Shown piece after piece: positions 29,432 through 38,645 of a stretch of 64,000 bases of DNA; positions within the stretch are counted from its first letter, which is position 1, and each line of letters begins with the position of its first letter. The stretch comes from Rhodobacter sp. (GTDB taxonomy: Bacteria > Pseudomonadota > Alphaproteobacteria > Rhodobacterales > Rhodobacteraceae), in assembly GCA_030066215.1 (NCBI GenBank), contig JASJCA010000005.1:1-64000 (forward strand), written 5' to 3'. The position numbers and the translations under genes are program-made. Below the pieces are notes generated by a model that ran no database searches, had not been told where the DNA came from, and worked only from the letters and a program-made list of their open reading frames with translations.

Positions 29432-30550
29432 CTAGAAAAACCCTTTGTGCTTCGACACGAAGCTGCTGAAAAACTCGATCATCTGGTTCTGCTGATGATG
29501 CACGCAGTACGGGCAGGAATAGAGGTTCAACTCTTCGACGACCTTGCGGCGCTCGTCGCTTTCCCAGATTTCTTTCAGCGACTTTTCGTAGATGTTGCCG
29601 ATGACCCCATTGTTGTTCGTTCGCTTTTGCGCGCACAGATACACGTTGCCGTCCGCGTTGATGATCGGCTTGAACGCCTGCCAGTGGCATTTGGTGTAGC
29701 CGCGCACCTGATGCGTCTCATTCGCGAAGATCCGGTCCATGACGTGGACGTCGAAATCGTCGTCCTGCAGGTCGAGAACGCGTTCGACCTGCTTAAGCGC
29801 CTCGTTCTGCAGTTCCGTCGACATCGGAACGCCGGAATAGGATTTCAGCTGGATGTAGTTTGCGCCGGTCGATTTCACCAATTCCGCACATGCCTGGACC
29901 TCATGCACGTTGTCTTCGTTGATGAAAAAGCCCGTGCCAACGGTACAGGGACCGTCCTGCGCTGCCAGATTGCGCAGGTTGTCGATGATGCGAGGATGGT
30001 CGTCCTTCTGGTGAAGCTTCAGGTGCAATTCGGGCGAGGCGGCGTCGAGGCTGAACCGAACGTAGGCCGCATGCTTCTTCAGCTTGGCCTGGAATTTCGG
30101 CTTCACCAGCGATCCGTTGGTCACCAGCCCCGCCGAGATCCCATAGGAATGCGCACGCTCGATGGCGGCCGTCGTGTCGGGATGAGCCATCGGTTCGCCA
30201 CCGCCGACAAAGAGGATGGACTTGACGCCCAATTCGCCCAACTCGTCGATCGTCTCCAGAAGACGGCTGCGCTGCATCGTTTCGCTGCGCTCTTTCGAAT
30301 GCATAGAATGGTAGATGCAAAAGCTGCAGTTATGGTTGCAGGCATTCGACGGATCAATCTCGACAGACTTTGGGAACGGATTTTCACCCATTGCATATGA
30401 GGTTATGAAATCTTGGTTCTCCAGCAAACGAAGAGGATCGAATAGGAATCTATACTTGTGACGCTTTTCGATTTCAGCATACTTGTAACCGACTTCTTCA
30501 CCAATCGAACGCGCACCGGATGTAAGGACTGCGACATCTTCGTTTATCAT
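29432..30550 (-). CDS. radical SAM/SPASM domain protein
   Basis: DPSNACNHNCSFCIYHSMHS (CX3CX2C), ILFVGGGEPMAHPD, SPASM-like C-terminus with CHWQAF...YLCAQ...CPYC; 1-nt gap to next gene. Confidence 0.92.
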   Translation of the reverse strand: MINEDVAVLTSGARSIGEEVGYKYAEIEKRHKYRFLFDPLRLLENQDFITSYAMGENPFPKSVEIDPSNACNHNCSFCIYHSMHSKERSETMQRSRLLETIDELGELGVKSILFVGGGEPMAHPDTTAAIERAHSYGISAGLVTNGSLVKPKFQAKLKKHAAYVRFSLDAASPELHLKLHQKDDHPRIIDNLRNLAAQDGPCTVGTGFFINEDNVHEVQACAELVKSTGANYIQLKSYSGVPMSTELQNEALKQVERVLDLQDDDFDVHVMDRIFANETHQVRGYTKCHWQAFKPIINADGNVYLCAQKRTNNNGVIGNIYEKSLKEIWESDERRKVVEELNLYSCPYCVHHQQNQMIEFFSSFVSKHKGFF

Positions 30551-30653
30551 TTGACACTCCCAGGAAGGCTGGCCAAGGTGAGCCGTAATCAATCCCCCGA
30601 TCATAAGAGACCGAGGGGCTGTTAGTCAATCTTAAGCTGAGTCCTGGATTGGC

Positions 30654-31526
30654 CTAATCCACTCCACGGCCACGGCCGGCTTCCAGAAGGCGATACCACT
30701 CTTCGTGGTCCAACCGGAGGTCGATGGCGTCGACCGCCTCTTTCACGCGATCGATCTGCGCCGTCCCAAGGACCGGCCGGGCGATCGCAAAGGCGTTGAT
30801 CCACGCAAAGTAGACTTGCGAGCGGGTGGCGCCGTGGCGCGCCGCGATCTCGTCCGCAACCGGCGCAACCCGCGCTCCAACCTCGTTGTCGGCATCGAAC
30901 GCTGCGCCGCCGCCCAGCGGCGACCAGGCCATCACTTCGCAGTTTCGCGCCTGAAACGCGGCCATCGAACCATCGAGCACCGGGTCGATATGGCTGAGGC
31001 TCAACTGGATCTGGTTGGCAGTCACCGGAAGTACGTCGCGCAGCAGATCGAGCTCAAGCGGCGCATAGTTCGAGACCCCAAATCGCGCGGCCTGATCGTT
31101 CTTCAGATAGGGCGTGATCGCCTCGGCCACCGCTGCCGCATCGGTCAGGTAGTCGAAGCGGTGGATCATCAGCATCTCGACTTGATCTACGCCAAGCTCC
31201 TCGAAACTGGCATCGATGGCCGATTTCAACGCATGCGCCGAACTGTCATAGTAGTTGATTTTGCGCCCTGGGAAGGCGTCGCATTTCCGGGCGATGCCGA
31301 CTTTTGCAATTAGGCGGCACGCCGTTTTCAGCTCAGGCGCCTCGGCCAGCGCCCGGCCAACAAGCGTATTGACCGTGTGGTCGCCGTAGATATCGGCCAG
31401 ATCGATGTCGACGCAGCCAAGCTCGACGCAAGCCGACAGAAACCGCGCGACCTCGCCGGGCGCCAAATTCGCGCCCCAGCTTCCAAGCCGCATGGTTCCG
31501 ATGACGGGGAATTTCTTGTCGGCCAT
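30654..31526 (-). CDS. aldo/keto reductase
   Basis: IGTMRLGSWG...DIDLADIYGDHTVNTLVGRAL; LMIHRFDYLTD; RFGVSNYAP. Confidence 0.88.
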   Translation of the reverse strand: MADKKFPVIGTMRLGSWGANLAPGEVARFLSACVELGCVDIDLADIYGDHTVNTLVGRALAEAPELKTACRLIAKVGIARKCDAFPGRKINYYDSSAHALKSAIDASFEELGVDQVEMLMIHRFDYLTDAAAVAEAITPYLKNDQAARFGVSNYAPLELDLLRDVLPVTANQIQLSLSHIDPVLDGSMAAFQARNCEVMAWSPLGGGAAFDADNEVGARVAPVADEIAARHGATRSQVYFAWINAFAIARPVLGTAQIDRVKEAVDAIDLRLDHEEWYRLLEAGRGRGVD

Positions 31527-31549
31527 CCGGACATCTCCCTTAACGGCGT

Positions 31550-32971
31550 TCAAATCCTGTAGCCCAAAGCCTGCATCTGGCGCCGCATGGCCTCGTCGAG
31601 CTTCGGCTTCTCGGTGCGCTCGGACAAATTGGCCCGGCGGTTGTAGGCAGACAACATCTCTGCCAGGCGCGCGGTGGCGCCGACGTCGTCGGCCGGCTCA
31701 TAAAGACCGTCGGGCCCGCGTCGCGTCAGATGCAGCTCTTCGTCGGGATTGACCACCAATTCGGTGTCTTCCGCCGACCGAACGTAGCTCAGGTGGCGCT
31801 TCACCAATTTCCAAGGGCCATCATAGATGCACTCACAGGTCAGATGGTGCGGCACATCGATCTTTCCGCTCTTGCGCTCCAGCAGCCGGTTTTGAACGCG
31901 CCTGAGGTCGGTGGAATTCGCTGTGTAGGTCTGCGCATAGGCCGGTGCGGGCGGCTGGCTTTCGCCCCGCATCAGCGGCACCAGCGAATGACCGGACAAG
32001 TTCGGCAGATCGCCGCCGATCAACTCGATTACGGTTGGCGCGATATCGACGGTTCGGACCGGCTCGGCGATGCGGTTGGGGGCAATATCGTCGCCGAAAA
32101 GGATCAGCGGCACCTGCAACGCGCCTTCCGTGACCGAGTTGTAATGGCCATAGCTTTCGGCGGAATAGTCTTCGCCGTGATCGCCGAAGAGCACGATGAG
32201 AACCCGTTTGCCCTTGGTGCGCTCGAAGACCTCGTCGAGGAACCGCTGAAAATGGCCAGCGTCGAACCTGTTAATCCCGGCAAGGTAGAGGTCGAACAGC
32301 TTGTCGTAGTCGCCGGCGAGATAGAGCGCCTCGATTACGGCCTTGTAGCGCAGCAACTGGTCAAGCCTGGCACCGTCCAGAAAGGTCTCGACAAACCGGT
32401 CGACTTGCGGCGGGGCCGTCAGGTCGAAGGCGGCCTCCATCGCGGCAACCTGTGCATCCAGCGACTCGACGCTATCGTCGTAAGACGAATAGCCATAGGG
32501 CATGTGCACATCGGCGAAGTGATAGAACATGAAGACCGGATCGCTGCCCGACAGCAGCGGCAGCACCGGGAATTCGCCTTCCACCACATAGTCGTCGACG
32601 GCCTTGGTAAAGCCCAGATAGTCGCCCAAAACGAACGGGAAGTCCGTTTTGAAAGCCGTGCGGTATCCAAGGTCCTTGGCGGCGTGAAACAGGGTTCTCG
32701 CGGCCAAATCGCCATTGAGATATTCGTGCAGTCCGGTCTCAAGCGGCCAGCGCCCGCTGAAGATCGTCCCGTGCGACGCGGATGTATAGGGCGCCGCACT
32801 TCGGGCTTCGAGAAAATGCGCCCCGCGCGCTGCCAGGTCGTCGAGATGTGGTGTGTTCAGACGTTCGGTCGCACGATACCGCTTGGGCCAGTGCTTGGCA
32901 GGATGCGAAGCGATGGCGTCGAACCGAAGCGTGTCGCAGGAAACCAAAAGGACAATGTCATATCCTGCCAC
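31550..32971 (-). CDS. sulfatase-like (alkaline phosphatase superfamily) hydrolase
   Basis: DIVLLVSCDTLRFDAI, APYTSASHGTIFSGRWPLETG, VLIVLFGDHGEDYSAE. Confidence 0.88.
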   Translation of the reverse strand: MAGYDIVLLVSCDTLRFDAIASHPAKHWPKRYRATERLNTPHLDDLAARGAHFLEARSAAPYTSASHGTIFSGRWPLETGLHEYLNGDLAARTLFHAAKDLGYRTAFKTDFPFVLGDYLGFTKAVDDYVVEGEFPVLPLLSGSDPVFMFYHFADVHMPYGYSSYDDSVESLDAQVAAMEAAFDLTAPPQVDRFVETFLDGARLDQLLRYKAVIEALYLAGDYDKLFDLYLAGINRFDAGHFQRFLDEVFERTKGKRVLIVLFGDHGEDYSAESYGHYNSVTEGALQVPLILFGDDIAPNRIAEPVRTVDIAPTVIELIGGDLPNLSGHSLVPLMRGESQPPAPAYAQTYTANSTDLRRVQNRLLERKSGKIDVPHHLTCECIYDGPWKLVKRHLSYVRSAEDTELVVNPDEELHLTRRGPDGLYEPADDVGATARLAEMLSAYNRRANLSERTEKPKLDEAMRRQMQALGYRI

Positions 32972-33003
32972 GCAGACGTCCTTTCAGACATAAGGAACTA
33001 AGA

Positions 33004-33975
33004 TCAAAGACCGAACTGCAACCTACGGGTATTGCGCAATATCTGGGTTGCTCTGTCAAGGTTGTTGGCCATTGCCGGGCGGTCGTCCCTGTCCGCCGCC
33101 CGCTGCGCCTCGGCGATCCGGCGAAGCAGCAGCGCAATCGGAATCGTTCGATCGTAAAAGGCGAACCGCCGGCGATATTCGGCCCTGCTGACGCCGCGCA
33201 TCGGCATATCCCGAAAGACCTCTCGAAGGCGGCGCGACCAGCGCGCATTGGCGCGATGGTGCACTGCCTTGGCCACCTCGCATACCGGATCGCCAAGGCC
33301 GGCATCCTCCCAATCGACGAGCGTCAGCGAGCCATTCGTCCCCAAGATCGCATTGTTGAACCCAGGGTCGCCGTGGCACAGCTGCAAGGGCGTCGTTGTC
33401 TTGGGCAGACGCTTGGCCAGTCGGTCGATCCAGTCGATCCTGCGAAGCGCCGCATTGTACAGTTGGGTCGTTTCGGGCCGCGGGCGAATGCCACCGGCGG
33501 TCTCGGCCAGCATAAGCCCCATGCGAGACGGGCAGCCCGGGTTCATCTTGGCCGCGCCAACGCCGGTCACGCTTGGCCCTGCCAGACCTGCGAAAGCCCG
33601 CATCGCCCGTAACAGCAGCGACCGGCCGACCGGTCCCGCGGACAGCGTGCGTCCGGCAGCAAAAGTTGTGACCAGCAGCGGTCCAGGCAAATCGGGTCGA
33701 TCCAAGATCAGCGAGAGGGGACTGGGACACGACCCGTGATCCCGCTGCAACCGCAGAACGTGGTATTCAGTGCGGGCTTTGGGGTCGGCATTCTCGGGAA
33801 AGAGCTTGGCCGCAAATCTCGCGTGACCCGTCGCAATCTCAAACACAACATTCGTGTGTGCCGGAAGGCGCCGGATCCGTGCCCGCAGGCGCCCGGCCTC
33901 TCCCAGAACGCCGGTGTCCAACACGGCATCCAATACGGCCTGAGCTGAAATGCGCGCTGAATCGAAGGCGTCCAT
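33004..33975 (-). CDS. aminoglycoside phosphotransferase/choline kinase-like (APH) family protein
   Basis: LQLCHGDPGFNNAIL...LTLVDWEDAGLGDPVCEVA (Brenner and DFG-equivalent motifs). Confidence 0.87.
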   Translation of the reverse strand: MDAFDSARISAQAVLDAVLDTGVLGEAGRLRARIRRLPAHTNVVFEIATGHARFAAKLFPENADPKARTEYHVLRLQRDHGSCPSPLSLILDRPDLPGPLLVTTFAAGRTLSAGPVGRSLLLRAMRAFAGLAGPSVTGVGAAKMNPGCPSRMGLMLAETAGGIRPRPETTQLYNAALRRIDWIDRLAKRLPKTTTPLQLCHGDPGFNNAILGTNGSLTLVDWEDAGLGDPVCEVAKAVHHRANARWSRRLREVFRDMPMRGVSRAEYRRRFAFYDRTIPIALLLRRIAEAQRAADRDDRPAMANNLDRATQILRNTRRLQFGL

Positions 33976-34167
33976 TGCCAGACCTTATATCGGCAGCCCG
34001 GAATCGCTTGGCCGCTGGTTCCGTCCGGGTTCAGAGACGTCTTCTATATTGGGGATTTGCGGTCAAGCGCGGCTTGGTCAAAAGCCGTCACGTTGCGCTG
34101 CTTGCCCGTCAGGCAGGAAGCAGCCGCTCCGACAGTGGAGCACCGATTTCAGCGGCCTGTTTCATGG

Positions 34168-34458
34168 CTACCGCGAAAAGCACCGGGACCGCATGCCGGA
34201 CCCGCTGGGCGAGCAAATGTACGCGCTGCGCCCGTTGTAATACCTTTGCACGTAGTGGGTGCGGTTTCCGGACGACGCTACCGATCTTTGCTGCGGGACG
34301 GCATTGCGTTTGGTGTTCCAGACATAGGTTTTGTACAACGGCAGGCTGGGCGACTTCACCTGCGCTGCATCGGCCGACGCCATGGTCGCGGCGGTACCAA
34401 CGACAATCGCGCACACGGCGGCGCCCAGCACCGCACAGGTGCCAATTCTCATGGGCAT
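34168..34458 (-). CDS. small putative exported protein, unknown function
   Basis: MPMRIGTCAVLGAAVCAIVVGTAATMASADA signal-like N-terminus; 96 aa. Confidence 0.5.
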   Translation of the reverse strand: MPMRIGTCAVLGAAVCAIVVGTAATMASADAAQVKSPSLPLYKTYVWNTKRNAVPQQRSVASSGNRTHYVQRYYNGRSAYICSPSGSGMRSRCFSR

Positions 34459-34889
34459 GGGACTGCTCTGCTCCTCGTTCTTTGGGGCGTTTCGCCCTCA
34501 CGGTCCAGCGCCCGTTGATCGGGCATCTCGACCGTACTCTTGTTGTGTTTAGTCGCCGTAAACGGAGACGGGGGAAGTCATGGCGTCAAACACCTATTGC
34601 GTCAAACGCGCGCGACCAGTGTGCGGGGGCAACAACGCGAACCCCACAATCCCGGGTTGGCGCCGAAGGCACGCCTACGCCGGCGGGCCATTTCCGTCGA
34701 ATTGATCGAGAAAAATGAGTCTGATTAACAGGTTATGCGCTTCAGTAAAAAAATGGGTGGTTATCTCGCGCACGCCAGCGCGTCGCCTTGGGCAGGGGCG
34801 GGATCATTGACCGCTGCGGCTTAGGTTCTGCAACGCTGTGCCCTGAAAACCACAGGTAACGGTGGATACCGAACCTCCCATCGAGCCGA

Positions 34890-35816
34890 TCAATTCAATG
34901 ACAGCGCCCGTTCACTGAACCGCCAATCCGGCAATCCGAAGTCGTCAGGCCAAGGATAGACCTCTTTCTGGTTGAAATAGATAACTCCGACGAGATCCGG
35001 GAACTGCTCGAAGCTTTGCCGCACGGTGTTGTCCCAGCTTTCGACATAGGACTCGCTGCCGACATAGCCCAATTCCGCCACGACGATTGGTTTGCCGAAT
35101 TGTTGTGCACGCTCGTACCGCGGCTCTAGGATGTCCACGAAACTTTGAGCCTGATCGAGAATTGTCTCTTCCCAGGGCTGCAAACCGAACACCGACAGAC
35201 CGACCAAATCGACATACTCGTCGCCCGGATAGTACTCTGCCATATTCTCGTAGCCGAGTGGCGACCACATAACGTTGATGTCAGGCGCCACCTCGCGACA
35301 GATGTCGATCATCTTTTGGAACGCCGAGATATAGGTTTCCGGCTTCCAACCGGCCCAGATGAACTGCGTGGTGTAGTCGTCCATTTCTTGCGCCCAGCGA
35401 ACCGTGATCGGGCTCTCCATCTCGCCAAGCACAGTGCAAATGTCGCGCATGTAGAAATCATATTCACCCGACTCGATCCCAGCGATTAGCCGGGCGGGCG
35501 TGTTGCGTTCAGACCGGGTCCACGTCCAGGGTTCGATGGTCACCAGGATGGCGCGCTGCCGGTCAAGAGCATATTGATCCGCCTCGAACAGGCTGGGCAG
35601 GAACACGTCCTCCCAAGGCAGGAACAGATGTTCGATTTCGACCTCGGCATCGTTGACGAAGTCGCCTGGAGGATCGTAGACGCCAAACGGCGTTTCGCCC
35701 GGCGGAGCCGCCGACGCGATGGAGGTCAGCATCAGAAATCCGGCCAGTGCGGCGCCCGTGGCGCCCAGGCATCTAAAGGCACGAACGCGTGCCGGCTGAG
35801 CCGCTATCGCCACCAT
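34890..35816 (-). CDS. exported glycoside hydrolase-like protein (GH26-like)
   Basis: Signal/TM N-terminus; TVRWAQEMDDYTTQFIWAGWKPE, NVMWSPLGYENMAEYYPGDEYVDLVGLSVFG, KPIVVAELGYVG. Confidence 0.72.
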   Translation of the reverse strand: MVAIAAQPARVRAFRCLGATGAALAGFLMLTSIASAAPPGETPFGVYDPPGDFVNDAEVEIEHLFLPWEDVFLPSLFEADQYALDRQRAILVTIEPWTWTRSERNTPARLIAGIESGEYDFYMRDICTVLGEMESPITVRWAQEMDDYTTQFIWAGWKPETYISAFQKMIDICREVAPDINVMWSPLGYENMAEYYPGDEYVDLVGLSVFGLQPWEETILDQAQSFVDILEPRYERAQQFGKPIVVAELGYVGSESYVESWDNTVRQSFEQFPDLVGVIYFNQKEVYPWPDDFGLPDWRFSERALSLN

Positions 35817-37651
35817 TTTCCCACTCCTTCTGATGTCCAGTCGAACCCAAATGTGTATTTCACCGTGCCAGGAGCGCCCTGCCCGGCACCCGACACAACG
35901 AATTTCGTCTCCGTGACCTGCAATGGCTCCAGCCCGGCCGTCAGCGCATACACGCTCTCTGCGCTACGCACCCAAAGCGCGCTGCCCGCTACCAGGAACA
36001 GCACCAATGCCGCGGCGTATTGCAGGGCCCCGCGCATGCCGATGTCGCGCATCGGAATTTGGTTCTCTTTCTGATCGTGGAACAGAATGACCAGGCAGAG
36101 CGACAGATAGAGAAACACGTTGACGAGGCTCAGGATGTAGAACCCCTTGGCCTCTTGCACCTGATCGACCAGCACCACTGGGGCCAGGGCGCCAACTGTC
36201 AAAAGCGCATGCGGCGCGATGGCACGCAGGGGCAAACCGGTCCGCACCGCCTCGCCTTTTGGCGTGATGCGGAAATCGACGAATTCACCGGTGATCCGGT
36301 CGCGCACAGCCATCAGCGTACCCCAAAGCACCCAGGGCCATTGCGCGGTGGCAAACAACGCCTTCTCCCAGCTCAGCACTTTGGCATCCGTGGGCCGGAA
36401 GAGCCCGTCCTTCTGGATTTGCGCCGCGATCCAAATCAGCAAGATAACGGGCGGAGCGGCGTGCGCTATGAAGCCTGGATAGGTGACGTTCGCGAACCGA
36501 ATATCGAAAAGCAGGGCCAAGATCGGCATGGCGTACATCAGCGCCATGAAGCAGGCAAAGAGCGGGTACCAAAGCTGGGAAAACACAAACTGAAACTTCA
36601 GCCGCGCAGGAAGGCTGCCCAGGTACCTTGGCGTATATCTCAGGAGTAAGCTGACCAGGCTGCGCGACCACTGGAATTCTTGGGTGATCATGTCTGAATA
36701 GCTGCCTGGTCCGTCGCCGACCGCAATGGCGTCGATGGCATGGGCGCCGCGCCACCCCCCGGCATTGAGGATCATTGAGGTCGAGTGGTCTTCGGCCAAT
36801 TCCGGCCCCAGGCCGCCGACGTCCTGCAACGCACGGGTGCGCACCGCGTAATGCGACCCGATGCACATCGGCGCCCACTTCGCCGTGTAGCCGGACTGCA
36901 ATACGCCATGGAACATCGCTTCGGCGTTGAGGCGTGTGCGGGCGGCCCAGCTTTCGCGGGCATTGCGCGAACAGATGCTCGGAGCGCTCACATACCCGAC
37001 CGCGGGGTCGGCGAAGGGTTTCAGCATCTCGTGCAGATAGTCGGGTTCCGGCGCGTGATCGGCGTCGAGCTGCGAGACGAAGTCGTAATCACGGTAGCCA
37101 TAGGTATCGTAGAAGAACGCCAAATTGCCCTCTTTGCACCGTTTGCGGCGCGGCCAGGTGTCACGGTGATATTCCGGATGACCTCGGCGGGTGGAGATCT
37201 TCACGCCGTGCTCGCGACACCACGCAATCGTATCTGGCGACGGGTCTTCGTCGGCCAACCATGTGTCATGCGGAACGGTTTGTGCCAGCATCGCCCGAAG
37301 GGTCCGCTCGACAACGGAAAACGGTTCCGAGGGCGTCTTGGTGACGACCATCGCGGCCCGGAACTCTCCCAAATCCTCAAGCGTCGCCGCTGACCTGCGG
37401 GCCCGCAGAAACATCGCCAGGAAGTAGACCTGGAGGAAGAAGATCCAGAATATAGCCGCAGTAACCGTGCCGTACCGCCCCCAGGACAAAACGTGATCGG
37501 GCGACAACCACCACCCCCAAAAGAACAGCGCAAGGCCCACCCATGCACCGATAAGCAGCCGGTACTTCCAGCGTTGGCGCACCGTCAGTGGATCCGCCAG
37601 ATACGGCTTCACGGGCCGGCGCGGCGAGGTGGGTTCACGCATGTTCGGCAT
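35804..37651 (-). CDS. family 2 glycosyltransferase, cellulose-synthase-like membrane polysaccharide synthase
   Basis: VVTKTPSEPFSVVERTLRAML, DFVSQLDADHAPEPDYL, ELAEDHSTSMIL, QEFQWSRSLVSLL, multiple TM segments. Confidence 0.88.
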   Translation of the reverse strand: MPNMREPTSPRRPVKPYLADPLTVRQRWKYRLLIGAWVGLALFFWGWWLSPDHVLSWGRYGTVTAAIFWIFFLQVYFLAMFLRARRSAATLEDLGEFRAAMVVTKTPSEPFSVVERTLRAMLAQTVPHDTWLADEDPSPDTIAWCREHGVKISTRRGHPEYHRDTWPRRKRCKEGNLAFFYDTYGYRDYDFVSQLDADHAPEPDYLHEMLKPFADPAVGYVSAPSICSRNARESWAARTRLNAEAMFHGVLQSGYTAKWAPMCIGSHYAVRTRALQDVGGLGPELAEDHSTSMILNAGGWRGAHAIDAIAVGDGPGSYSDMITQEFQWSRSLVSLLLRYTPRYLGSLPARLKFQFVFSQLWYPLFACFMALMYAMPILALLFDIRFANVTYPGFIAHAAPPVILLIWIAAQIQKDGLFRPTDAKVLSWEKALFATAQWPWVLWGTLMAVRDRITGEFVDFRITPKGEAVRTGLPLRAIAPHALLTVGALAPVVLVDQVQEAKGFYILSLVNVFLYLSLCLVILFHDQKENQIPMRDIGMRGALQYAAALVLFLVAGSALWVRSAESVYALTAGLEPLQVTETKFVVSGAGQGAPGTVKYTFGFDWTSEGVGKWWR

Positions 37652-38645
37652 GTGACATTTCGTTCAATTCAAGGCCAAAAGACGGTGCGGCGTCGCGCAC
37701 GATGGTCTCGATATCCGAGAATTCCGCAGTGAACCGGAAGAGCTGTCGCGCACGCGATGGATTTGCGTAGAGCGCCGGCGGATCACCGCTTCGGCGTGGC
37801 CGCATGCGCGTCGGCACCTTTCGCCCGCAAAGATGTTCGATAACCTTGATGACGGTCAGTATGGAATGGCCGTTTCCGCTACCCAAATTGACCGCGACGT
37901 TGCGGCCACCGCCGGCAAGATACTCGTATGCCAAGACATGGCCGCGCGCCAAATCATCGACATGGATGAAGTCGCGCACGCAGGTGCCATCGGGCGTGTC
38001 GTAGTCAGAGCCGTAGATATCGAGGCAGTCGATTTTTCCAGCCGCCGTCATCAAAGCGAGCGGAATGAAATGCGTCTCCGGCGTATGCTTCTCGCCAAGG
38101 TCGCCCTCTGGGTCAGCCCCGCAGGCGTTGAAATACCGCAAAATGACATGGTCGAGCCCGTAGGCGCAATTGTAGTCGGCAAGCATCTGCTCGCAGATGA
38201 GTTTGGTGCGCCCATACGGATTGATCGGCTCCTGCCGTGCGTCTTCGGAGATCGGCAGATTCTTCGGTATTCCGTAAGTTGCGCAACTGCTGGAAAAGAT
38301 GAACCGCTTGATCTCGGTTTTCCGGCAGGCCTCCAGCAAGGCGATCATGCCGCCTACATTGTTGTCGTAATACCGCGCGGGGTTGATGACGCTTTCGCCC
38401 ACATAGGCCGATGCAGCGAAATGCATGACCGTGTTGATCTTGTGCATGCCGATGATGCGCTGGACGGCCTCGGTGTCGCGGGTGTCAACCTCGTAAAAGG
38501 GACCCCAACGCACATCCGTGCTGTGACCCGTCGACAGGTTGTCAATCGTCACCGGCAGCAATCCGGCATTCGCCAAATGCTTGCAGGCGTGGCTGCCAAT
38601 GAACCCGGCTCCGCCGGTCACCAATATGGCAGGTCTCTTTTTCAA
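37635..38645 (-). CDS. galE: UDP-glucose 4-epimerase
   Basis: ILVTGGAGFIGSHACKHLANAGLLPVTIDNLSTGHSTDVRWG; FSSSCATYG; NPYGRTKLICEQML. Confidence 0.85.
   Translation of the reverse strand: MKKRPAILVTGGAGFIGSHACKHLANAGLLPVTIDNLSTGHSTDVRWGPFYEVDTRDTEAVQRIIGMHKINTVMHFAASAYVGESVINPARYYDNNVGGMIALLEACRKTEIKRFIFSSSCATYGIPKNLPISEDARQEPINPYGRTKLICEQMLADYNCAYGLDHVILRYFNACGADPEGDLGEKHTPETHFIPLALMTAAGKIDCLDIYGSDYDTPDGTCVRDFIHVDDLARGHVLAYEYLAGGGRNVAVNLGSGNGHSILTVIKVIEHLCGRKVPTRMRPRRSGDPPALYANPSRARQLFRFTAEFSDIETIVRDAAPSFGLELNEMSHAEHA

Noticed and set aside
28225-30550. Radical SAM proteins as anaerobic sulfatase maturases for the nearby sulfatase-fold enzymes
   Set aside because: Both sulfatase-like proteins appear to have Thr in place of the FGly Cys/Ser, so maturation is not expected.
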